From the NCBI GenBank assembly GCA_030141605.1, contig JAQGDQ010002368.1, forward strand, positions 188,001-252,000: DNA of 64,000 bases. The letters are read 5' to 3'. Made by a program: the position numbers and the translations under genes. This document shows, in pieces, positions 47,254 through 58,800 of this stretch. The notes below the pieces were generated by a model that worked only from the letters and a program-made list of their open reading frames with translations, made no database searches and was not told where the DNA came from. The stretch is from Tubiluchus corallicola. Its lineage: Eukaryota; Priapulida; Priapulimorpha; Priapulimorphida; Tubiluchidae. Within the stretch, counting starts at the first letter, position 1, and each line of letters begins with the position of its first letter.

Positions 47254-50200
47254 GTATCTGTGTGTATTTTCCCTTAGTGAACTTTTGTGACAAGGTACGT
47301 TTTTTACAGCGCGGTGTAATATATAAATATTCTGTGTAAGAAAACACTTTTCTACAAGTTGTGTTCGTCCAATGAACTATGAATGATCTTTTTGGATGAG
47401 TAATTGTAATATTCTTTAATACTTATTATTGTGCCATTGATTTAATGTTGTTTGATAAAAATAAGTATGACTATTATAGTACCCGCTATTTGTGGGAATT
47501 TGCATAGAAACTTAGGCTGTACTCCTTATCTAACTAGTTAATAAGCAAATTACACAAGACATATAGGTAATTTTCAATGTTGTTAATTAATCACAATGCA
47601 CTTATTATTTAGCGATTCATTCTGACAACTTCACGAATACATGTGTTAGTAAATATTGCACAATGCTGTAAATAGCCAAGAATTTTTACGTGTTCATTTA
47701 TATGTCACAATTTTATTGCCACATGTTGAAAGGCCATGTGCTGACTTCCTATTGTGATGCTTGTTACAATTACAATTTCGTCACGCACTTCAAGACTCAC
47801 TTAGAGCACGTTTATACTGCGTAACACTACTACTCACTATGTTCATCCTGCCATCTGTGGTTAATTTTCTTCAACTAATTCTTGTTCGGAAAATTATTGT
47901 TTGCTTACAACGGATGTTCACTGTTTTGTGAGCGAATTTTAATGTATATAAATTTACACGAAATACACTGCTCTGCTTATGTATTTTTTTCAAAATTAAA
48001 AAATGTCTCGTTAGTTTGTAAGGCTGTTCAAACATTTCGAATTGAAGATTTTAGTTTGTTGAGGGTGGAAAAGTACTAGAATTTCCTGCATAAGTCGTTC
48101 AAAAACTTGTTTGCTGATCATTGTGTATGTTTGTAAATACGAGTAATTAAGGCTGGATTTTGGGAAAAATATGTTTTTTAATTTTATAATAATTTTTAAC
48201 AACTGCAGAGTACTATTAAATATTATTAAACGGCTATTTTTATTAAGTGCAGTACTGCATATGGTAGCTTCAATCTACTTATATACTGCACGAGAATTGG
48301 AATCGGGTTATGGGGTCTGACACGGTTGTCCCGATGATTTGACTCAACTCCCTCGGTGACTCAAGTTCCCCGGTTTGATAAAAATTTGGCACAAGCGTAC
48401 AACGAATACTTACAAGCAAAGACAAATACTTACTCCATATTTTCGTCATCGTCATCACCAAATCATCATCATTATCGTCGTCGTCATCATCGTCATCATC
48501 ATCATCATCCAGCACTATACATTTATTTTTTGATTATAGGCCTACCATATTAACTAACTAGGCAAGCGATGTAGGCATTTATAGGCATATAATTTGTGTA
48601 CGAATTTTAAATTTTTGATTAATGAGTGAAAATGAACGGTTATTTTTATAACTCTACAAATGATTTGTAAAAAAGGGAAAAACCGGTTGACACGGTTTAC
48701 TAGACCCGGTTCCAACTCCGTGCCGTGTATTACATTCGTTATTTGGGAGCTCTTAAACTATTTTTAGCAAAATCCTCTTTTTGGTATCTCAGATATGCAT
48801 CGATCAACTCGATTGCTTACCTTTTAAGTTTAGATAAGTTTGTAACTGCTTGCCGAATTTTGATGAAAATAACTCCACCGGTTCGTTTTTCCGGCGCAAT
48901 CTATTCAGCAGTATTAGTTTGATCAAAATCTAGTGACAGATCGCAATTTTTTTAGCATTTGATGTGGATTCGTCGTTCACTTGCCGGCCAAACATCAGCT
49001 TTCAATAAAACAATGTATTTGATTTGTTTGTATAATATACGACCAAAACTGCTTACTACTGAGAATATTGGCATGATTAGATTCATATTGTGGTAAATGG
49101 AACTTTTTAAATACAGTTTTAAATAGTGAGCATCACTACTCGGTATAATTAATATTAGTTTACTCTTTTTCTTTTAATAATCGAATACACTAATTATATA
49201 GAGAGATAAACACGTGTATTACGCCTTATTGCACCAAATGTTTTTCGTAATATTTTACATGCCTTTTCAGCAATTACAAGTTTAACTTTGTAATGCATAA
49301 TAATTTCAAAAAGGCAAACACTAAATCATTCTATCGGACAGTCGGGCTGGTGGTCGCTTAGGGTGCTAAAATTGTTTTTACTAACGTTTTTATCCATAAG
49401 TATTCAGGCAGTACGGTATGGGCTTTGCGCTAAGTTTAACTAGGAGATGTGTGTGTTCTTATATTGCAGCGACTATTCGTGGTTAAAATTATCTATATTT
49501 GTTGTATTTCTGGCTCTCGTATATATATATTGTTATATATGTTGTCTGCGGTGATATTCGTATGATGTGAATAAAAATCGATGTTTTAATCTATAGATCT
49601 GATGTAGTGTAATCAAAAGAATTATAATTGTTGGTACTTACATGCGTAGATTAACAGGTAACATGTTGTTACAATCATTATTAATATTATGGTTTGTCCA
49701 ACTGCATAGGAAAGGATATATCACATAACAATTAACCTTTTTGTTTTTTGGATCTAGTGAATAGGTAAGACTGTTTTAATCTGTATTCTGTCTTAATAGT
49801 AATAAGTGACCATCACATCTATAAAGAGCAAACTTTAAATATAATGGTTTATTATATATGTGCTACAGCTGATGTACACATTTTGATAGTTCGCCATAAT
49901 TGCAGTAATAGTGTTCCATGGCTGCAAAATTTGTAATCTAAAGTAAATTTATAAAAAAATATTGTCAAGTTGTGAGCGTTGACGAAGTTAAAGGCAAAAT
50001 TTAAATGAAACAGTAGCATAAAATTTGTTTTGAACTGATTTCCAGGGTTCGCAAGTGTGTCTGCTCTGAGCTAGATGGCCTTGATTTGTAGGACAGAATC
50101 AATAAAGCGTTTATACGGAAGTCGCTGTTACTCAGAGTCAGAGAAGCTGCAGAAAAGGAGAGCATCCATACGGGGGAATGTGGCAGTCTTGTCTTGTCAA

Positions 50201-52187
50201 AGAAGTTAACTGTCTACACTTGAAGGATTTTTGAACTACTTTGTGAAAGCCCAGATGAACTGTTTATGAGTGTTACATACGCTGACTTTTCACTTCTGTT
50301 AGTATTTTCAAAAATACTGAAAGTCGACCAAACTTGCAAGCAGCGTGTGACATGGCATTGTGTGGAGGGATGCATCATTCGTATAGGCAGTTCTTTTTTT
50401 TATGTACCGCTTTATTCTTTGTCTCAACAAGTAAGTAAAATCACTAGCTTTTGTCGATTTTTCTACAGCGAATCTTTATTATTTCGTTTTCGGTGTATAT
50501 GACAGTTTTACTCATTGTCTATAGGTAATACGGTATAATAAAGAATTGGAATTTAGTAACTTTATGGTATGCAACGAGAAGATAGAAATCACGGAAATGT
50601 ATAGAAGCAAAGCAATCTCTATATCATTCAAATAACTAATTTAATTGTCAAATATTTTTTGTACAACGTCTTGAAATTCAACAAGGTTTATCAGTATTAA
50701 TGATATTTCGGGAAACCACTGCTCCCTTCACCAGGTTACATAAAATGTGTTTGTGTGACACCATTGTCTTTGTCTTTATTAACAATAGCATTCCTTTTTT
50801 AATCATGGCTCACTTACTGATATCGTCTAGACATGTCCTTTGCTGCCTTCTTCTAGTACTTCTCCCTGCGATTTCTTTCATCTGTCTCTGTATCAGTTCG
50901 CTATACCTTAAAGCATGTCCACAATATTAAGCTTTCTTCTTGACGATGATATCCCAGCAGGTTTTTTCTCCTTTAACGTTCCTGTCACTTTTTCATTTCG
51001 TGACTTTTCTTCTCTAACTGACGTTCAGCATGCTTCAGTAACAGCACATTTCTAAGACTTCCAGTCGCTTACTTGTGCCTGCTTACTTCAGTGTCCATCC
51101 GTCCATGTAGCAAAACTGACCAACATAACATGCGTCATTTTCCTGTCGTTACACTAATCTTTTGATTTCATATAAACTTTCTTAACTTCGCAAACTAAGT
51201 CTGCACTTTTGCATTTTATTTCCTTCTCATAACTGCCGTTTTTTGTTACTTTCCCAACTCCTCAAATAGCAAGAATGCTCTGCCTGTCCATTATCTCCGC
51301 CATCGATATTTAACTTCATTGTTTTCTACTTTCCCTCCTGATGGATGTGCAATCTCGTGGACAATGGATGGATATTAAAAAAACAGTAAGTATGCACCAA
51401 AGTGGTTTGGGGGACCACAAGTGGCCGTTTCCTTGGATGAAATCTTCTTGAATGAGGAAAGTGACGATGATGGTGGTGATGACGATGTTTTGGTGACGAT
51501 GTGATTATTAGTGAAGATGCAATTGGTGACGAGGAAAATTAAAATTATGACCATACTAATGGTTTTTGTTACTAAAGATTTTGCGATTGAGTTTAAAATT
51601 TATATTTATATTTAAAATTACAGTTATATTTTCTATAGTTACAATATTGTTCCAATTAGTGTTTAATATTCAGTTAATTCTCTTATTAATGGAATATTAA
51701 ATTTATTTCAGTAACTTGTTTGACGTAAATACGGTATTACGCAACTTTTGATCTCTTATAATCGTTGTCCAGTACAGGTCGTCTGATTTTTAATTTGTCC
51801 CGCCAACCTCATTAGGATTGGACATTTTTCAAACAGTACAATGTCCCCTACACTTTGGCAGAAAAATTAACCATGTACTTTATGGTGTAATTTTCGGCCC
51901 TCTGACCGCTAACCATAATGGTGAGATTCCATATTGCCCGAGCAGTTCTCGTCAGATTTGGTGTTTTTTAATTCACGATAGTACCACCTACAATTGTAGA
52001 CATCTAGCCATGTACCCTATGATGCAATTTTTGGCCCCTTTTGAGGATACCTATTGTTTCCACCCCGAACGCCCCAAAACTCCTTGTAAGACGGGCAGTT
52101 TTATGAAAGCGTAGACTAGTACTCAGATGCCCAAACCTTTTGTTCCTTATCATGTCCTTATTTCGTCTAGGACTTTTTCTTCTGGAA
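47254..52187. other. Intergenic region between the Ly6 genes
   Basis: About 5 kb with no supported gene. It holds a CAT repeat at 48447-48510 and a GAT-rich patch near 51460-51500. No canonical AATAAA directly follows gene A, so its polyadenylation site is not placed. Confidence 0.5.
48447..48510 (+). repeat. (CAT/CGT)n microsatellite
   Basis: Imperfect CAT and CGT trinucleotides; a poly-Asp frame on the minus strand is an artefact. Confidence 0.85.
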
Positions 52188-52432
52188 CTATTTGGACACA
52201 TGGGTCATTTGGACGCAAGGTACTTTGGACACATAGATCATTTAGATACAAGGCAGTTTGGACATATAGGTCATTTGGACACATAGGACATCTGGTCTGA
52301 AGGCACTTTGGACACATATGACATTTGGACACTAGGTGTTTTTCACGCAGTATTCAGAAGCGTAGATAATTTTTGTCCAAATTATCTATGTGTCGAAGTA
52401 GCCCGTGTCGAAATGACCCATGTGTCCAAATT
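52188..52432. mobile_element. Inverted array of TTTGGACACATAGGTCA-type words
   Basis: From 52188 to about 52340 imperfect words alternate, such as TTTGGACACATAGATCA and TTTGGACACATATGACA. After a 40-bp gap the inverse words follow (TTTTGTCCAAATTATC, ATGACCCATGTGTCCAAAT) up to 52428. This is a compact version of the end-structure seen in the two other word-repeat families. It lies 220 bp upstream of the gene B TATA box. Confidence 0.6.
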
Positions 52433-52433
52433 G

Positions 52434-52502
52434 CAGCAGAAGCAGCATCAGCAGCAGCAGAAGCAACAACAGCAGCAGCACCACCAGCAGCAGCAGCAGC
52501 AG
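52434..52502 (+). repeat. (CAG)n microsatellite
   Basis: Imperfect CAG/CAA repeat directly after the word array. The surrounding open frame would encode a poly-Gln stretch but starts inside the array and has no other support as a gene. Confidence 0.8.
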
Positions 52503-52646
52503 TTAAATTTTGAGGCGGATATGGTCTGTTTTACTTCTATTTGTGCCAAAAAAGAGTTAGACGTACATTTCTAAGTTTGTTTGCATTGACGGAGTCTGCG
52601 CTTTACTGAGCAACGCTCTAGTTCAATGACGTTTTGCCAGATTTAA

Positions 52647-52655
52647 TATAAAAAG
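52647..52655 (+). promoter_or_regulatory. TATA box (TATAAAAAG) before Ly6 gene B
   Basis: TATAAAAAG is 132 bp before the start codon of the second Ly6 gene. The matching spacing in the paralogue (135 bp) suggests a conserved core promoter and short 5' UTR of about 100 nt. The transcription start itself cannot be seen. Confidence 0.42.
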
Positions 52656-52778
52656 ATCTGTAATTTAACTTTGGTGATACTGCGCTCAAAAAAGCTATAA
52701 AGCATACAAGTGTTAGTGATCATTTGTTACTGCAAGTTAAGACACCTAAAGACATTTTTTATAATTATAAAATTATTA

Positions 52779-52842
52779 ATGATGCTGAAATTAAAAGCTT
52801 GGGAACTTGTTCTGTTGCTAGTCGTGTACTCTGTTGCAAAAG
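52779..52842 (+). CDS. Ly6 gene B exon 1: signal peptide
   Basis: The exon opens with Met-Met and a hydrophobic core (ELVLLLVVYSVA), ending in phase 1. The donor, G|GTTTTG, is weaker than that of gene A. An in-frame upstream ATG at 52710 would add 23 residues; the Met-Met start was chosen by analogy with gene A and because it gives a compact signal peptide. Confidence 0.68.
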
Positions 52843-55800
52843 GTTTTGTCCCCCTTACATCTGCTGCCCCTATAACTGAAACGTCACTTTAGACTGACTT
52901 GCAATTTGTAAATTTGTAAATCGAAGTAGCTCCATTCAAATGACGGTTTTTTACAATTATAAAATATTCTTAACAGTTAATATGTGAATGAAATTTCAAG
53001 CCCTTTCAGTTTCATTTACAAAGTAAGACGTGTTAATTAGACACAGTTCGTATAAATGAAAACACGTTAAACGCAGACATGTGGTAGTGGTATTTCGGAT
53101 TTATCGTCACACTATAATGGCATACTGGTCTACTGGAATCTAATTCTCACAAATGCAATTTAAACCCTTTGAGATTTGCTGGCGGCTGACTCTGCAGATG
53201 CTGAGTTACATTGAGTAAATAATTGTAGACTATTATTTCGTGAACCATTCATCACGCCATCGTGAATCATTTCTAGACTAAACATTTCTCAAATTCTTTC
53301 ATAATTAATCGTTTTTAGGCAAGAACATCTTCCCACACAAGTGCTCGTTTTGCCATAAATTTTCTGAAGCTTGCTGGGAATAATTACGTTTCACAATTAT
53401 GTACAATATGTGTATTTTCATAATTATGTTTATTAATAAAATTACGGTGCTTTTCGTCAAACGGTGTTGGGTTTAAACAAGTGTTTGCAACGTGTTGAAG
53501 GCCGTATGTTAAGGCATGTGTCGCAAATTCCAGATATTGATTGTTTCACGACATGTAATGCTCATAATAAAACCGACTGAATAAAATGTGTGTTTTCATT
53601 TTCTTGATATTTTATTATAGAACTTACAATGAAAAGGTTCAAAAGGAACAAAACACAAGCACTGCTGTTCATATTAATTAAAATCATCAAGTTTTTGGTG
53701 CTCATACAGCTCCAATATCAGCAAGCTTAGGCCCGCGCAATTTTCTGTTGCACAACTAATTGTTGCAAAATCTGTAAATAACTGAAATCTACGGAGAAGA
53801 AATAACTGAAGAACTAAAAAGTTACAAGCTGAACTCAAACTTTTAGTTGCGCAACTATTTTGTAATGTACTGTTTTCAATGGGGGCGTGCAGATATACAA
53901 TTTTTAATTCCGCAACTTTTAACCAAACACAATATTTAAGTGCAAGAATAAGGCAGCGCCTTATGAAAAGGTTCTATTAAGCGTACATTAGAGAGAAATG
54001 AAAAACAAATTAGATACATAATTCTTTTTGTTATTGCTACCATCCTTTAGGATGTTCAGTGACAAATTCGGAAATTGGAGACCAAAACATTTACTGAAAA
54101 GTGAAAAGTGAACAGCGCACACAAACACGTCTTACTACAAGCAATTAAAATCTTTCTGCTGCCTTTTTCGAATTTTTTCCTACTATTGCGATCTTTTACA
54201 ATGACAGACACCTCTTATAAGACAGACAAAACGGGCAATAAGAGAAGACCAAAGATAAAAGTCTTGGTGTTGGAGATGGTTTTATTTCTGCACTTAATGT
54301 CGAGATAGATAATGTGCAACCCAATAGTACGCAGCAGTTCATCAAAACTATTTGGACTCATACGATAATAACTAAATAATTCAGTCGAATGAGCCCGTCT
54401 GCCGTGATAGAGCTTATAAAATTACCTTTTCAGTAATCGGTGGCTATTTATTAGGCGGGCCAAGTGTTTCCGGTGTGCATTTGTCTTTTATGAATTAATA
54501 ATATACAAATACATGCAAACTTTTCAAGCTCCATAGCACCAGCCTGGCAATTAACAATTGCGTGTGTGTGCGCTCGATTTCGGTACACCAGTAAAATTGC
54601 CGCAGTTTTCAATTGTACAACTTTTAATTGCGCTGCGAGGGCCCACAACTGGCGGTAAGGCGCTTGAAGACGTTACTTGTATTTATGCATTATTAATTTA
54701 CAAAAAGACAGAAACGTCGAAAGTAGTGGGGCAGGTATTACTGAAAGGACAATTTTACAAGTTCTATGACGACTTACGGGCTCATCCGAGTAAATTTCTT
54801 AGTTATTAGGTTTCTGTTCTCATATTCAGGTAACTATCTGTCATGGAAAACAACAATGCTACAAAATCCCTATCTTCCATTTTCCAGTAAAAGTTTCTAT
54901 GCGTCTGGAGTTTTTTAACAAACAATGCAAAATGAGCGAAATTCGCGGCAGCAATAGCTGCAGCATGCCTAACGTGTTCGCAGGAAGTGTTCACTCAAAC
55001 TTCGTATTTTGATCTTCATTTTCTGAATTTGTCACAGAATTTCTTGAAAGACAATAGCAGAGATAGTAACAATGATTTATCTTCATTAATTTGTTTTTCT
55101 TTTCTTTTGTACCTTTAATTATGCCCTTCATAAGGTGCTGTTTTTTCTCACGCTTAACTATTGTGTTTTGTTTACAAATTGCATGTCTGCGCGCTTGTCG
55201 GAAACTCGTTTCCGAAGTAAGCAAATTACTATTTGCTCTGTATAAATAATTGTACGAAGTACTTAAAGAAAGAGTACATAATTACTTCTGTAGTTTTATT
55301 GTGCAAGTATGTATGTAGTAAACCTGTCTTATCGCATCACTAGCCATGTAATTGTTAGGCAGGAAACAACTTGTTGGGGGAAAAAACTGACGTCTCTGAA
55401 AGTTGACGGAATAGGTCCCTACGTTAAGAGGAAAAGCTATCTCTTAACTTAATATGGACTAACTGTAATTAAAAGGAAGTTGACTTTTCCTTGCGTATAG
55501 AAGGCTGTTTTCCTCATGTAATAAAAACACTCGGGAGTAAAGAATCCCATGGTGATATATTGAATTGTTAATTTCGTGACGTTGGCTAACACTATTTAGT
55601 TTTATTTACAGGTCTTGTTGTGAAGTTATTATATTGTTATGTTATGTCTTATATATGAAGTGATAATGTAAATAAGTACATTATGATGTTTTTAACTCAT
55701 TTGTTTAACTTTAGGTAATTAGTTTGATACATCGATTCTCCCGCCTTCTCTAAGCTAAACGTGAAATAAGCGAGATTAAGAACCAAAATAAATTCCCCGT

Positions 55801-58800
55801 TCTCGGCCTGATACCAGATTTTATTCTTGTTCTCGCCAGCGCTCTCATTTAAACTTGAAAATTACAAAACGGTTGTTGCGCAACTAAAAGTTTGACCCCG
55901 TTTGCAACTTTTCATCGCGCAATTTCTAGTTACATCTAACTGCGCACTCTAATCAGTAGCTTTTCAGCGGTCTTCAGTGTAGTAACACTTGTACGCGTTG
56001 ACTGTACAATAAACGCTTCTTTTTATTGTTTTCAAATGTGCAACTCTACATTACAAGTCCGACATCATGGCGATATGTAATATTGTATGACAATACTATA
56101 AAATCGTTGGAACAGCAGGCTTCTTAAGAAATGAGCAAAATTACTACTTGACGCTTGGAATCCAATATCCCTACAGCAACCCATATAAGCGAATAATGTA
56201 GGCTAGAAGAGCATTGGTTTCACAACGAGCGCCGTATTGATCGCATAATCATCCCGCTTCCTTCAAAATGTCCCGTGAGAAATGCCGAGAATGTTTTTGT
56301 TTTATTGCGTCCTTTTCCTGGCGATTAACGACTGGACCGCTCTAGCTGAGTATGTCCATTGCGATTGTAATGTTGGGAATTAAACTGCAATATGATGGCT
56401 TTGCTTGCCGGTGCAGTGGCAAGCTATTAATATTTGGCTCTCGTGGCCTGCTCCAGAACATGAAAGGACTTCATGTAAGTTGTCGAGGTCGAAGTTACGT
56501 AGTTGCAATGATATTTAGTTAACACCGCTATAAGTAAAGAGTTGTTTTGGTGAACATAGATAACTTACGTTTATAACATTGCTCGAAGCTTCCAAAATCT
56601 CTGGGGTGCTTTGAAATGAAAACAGGGTTTCCCGTTTCTATAGAAAGTACGACCACCACTTTTACCGCTGTTTATGGTACCCATGTTCAAGTGGCTGAAA
56701 GCAAAATTATTGCTTATCCATTATAGCATCTCTCTTTTGGGTGCATTATGAAGTGCATGCGTTTTATGGTACGAATCATAAGACAAAATTACCACTGAGC
56801 AGAGTGGAATTAATTCCACATTATGATGTCCAGTCAGACTTGTGTATAAAATCTGGTGGTAACAGCGTTCATTTGTGACTTAAAGATATTCACAAAAATG
56901 TATACAATAGTTTTTACAGAAAACTAATGCTATTTGCAGTTAAGCTAGAGGTTCCAACATAAGCTATTATATCGTTGAGTTTGTTTTCATTTCTCAAGTA
57001 GAAAACGCAAGGAAAGTGACGCATGGAACTGCTGTCAGAAAATCAGAAAATTTACGATTTTTTCTCGAAATCCCTATGCAACAAAAATGTTTATTTCACA
57101 GTGAAAACGCGCGCCCTGTACAACAACATTGCGAGTTACAGGCATGTAGGCATATTAGGAGCATTTCACCGTGACGCCTCATGAGGATGAGTTTTTGTTT
57201 TATTGCCAGAATGTTTTTGTTTTATTGCGTCCTTTTCCTGGCGATTAACGACTGGACCGCTCTAGCTGAGTATGTCCATTGCGATTGTAATGTTGGGAAT
57301 TAAAGTGCAATATGATGGCTTTGCTTGCCGGTGCAGTGGCAAGCTATTAATATTTGGCTCTCGTGGCCTGCTCCAGAACATGAAAGGACTTCATGTAAGT
57401 TGTCGAGGTCGAAGTTACGTAGTTGCAATGATATTTAGTTAACACCGCTATAAGTAAAGAGTTGTTTTGGTGAACATAGATAACTTACGTTTATAACATT
57501 GCTCGAAGCTTCCAAAATCTCTGGGGTGCTTTGAAATGAAAACAGGGTTTCCCGTTTCTATAGAAAGTACGACCACCACTTTTACCGCTGTTTATGGTAC
57601 CCATGTTCAAGTGGCTGAAAGCAAAATTATTGCTTATCCATTATAGCATCTCTCTTTTGGGTGCATTATGAAGTGCATGCGTTTTATGGTACGAATCATA
57701 AGACAAAATTACCACTGAGCAGAGTGGAATTAATTCCACATTATGATGTCCAGTCAGACTTGTGTATAAAATCTGGTGGTAACAGCGTTCATTTGTGACT
57801 TAAAGATATTCACAAAAATGTATACAATAGTTTTTACAGAAAACTAATGCTATTTGCAGTTAAGCTAGAGGTTCCAACATAAGCTATTATATCGTTGAGT
57901 TTGTTTTCATTTCTCAAGTAGAAAACGCAAGGAAAGTGACGCATGGAACTGCTGTCAGAAAATCAGAAAATTTACGATTTTTTCTCGAAATCCCTATGCA
58001 ACAAAAATGTTTATTTCACAGTGAAAACGCGCGCCCTGTACAACAACATTGCGAGTTACAGGCATGTAGGCATATTAGGAGCATTTCACCGTGACGCCTC
58101 ATGAGGATTTTCCTCGTGAGCAATTTTGCTGCCAGCTAGAAGGTATGCGTCCTTCTCACGACGAAAGTTGCCGCACTGTAGAAATCCTGCATGTTCTATT
58201 TTCGTGAGGAATCCTCGTGGAATTACGATTAAAATTTAACTGCTCAATTACTTCTTTCTTGTTTAACGAACAACAATTAACACATTTTAACATAAAATTA
58301 TAAGGATTTAATCTCTCTTTTAACAGAAGAGACGATTTTGTGTGTTATTTTTTGTAATAGCCATGGTCATTTCTCTTGATCGTCTTTCAAATGCCCATAC
58401 AAGGTTGGAACAACACCACGGTGCTCTATTGATTCGTTAATTGGGTTCCGTCAATAACGATGGTAATTAATACTATCGTAATTATAGTTAACAGTTAGTA
58501 AAAACATGACGTCGTCTTCATTATCCATGTTGACGATCGAGTAATAGCTGTAAACCTGCAACTCGCAAAGTAGCTGCAACTAACTGGACGAGCGGAAAAA
58601 AACGCACATTGAAATGTTTTTTTTTCTGAAAATTTTCTGATTTTCTGACAGCAATTTCGTGTGTCATTTTCTTTGCGTCCTCACTGTGAAATGGGCCTTA
58701 CTCGTCAACATAGACAGCGAAGACGACATCATGCTTTTACTAAGTGCTACTATTTATCATCTTTATTGGGTGTACCCAATTAACAAAATAAGACAGCACC

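Noticed and set aside
52308-52574. Poly-glutamine protein
   Set aside because: The frame starts inside the TTTGGACACA word array and runs through a CAG microsatellite; nothing outside the repeats looks coding.
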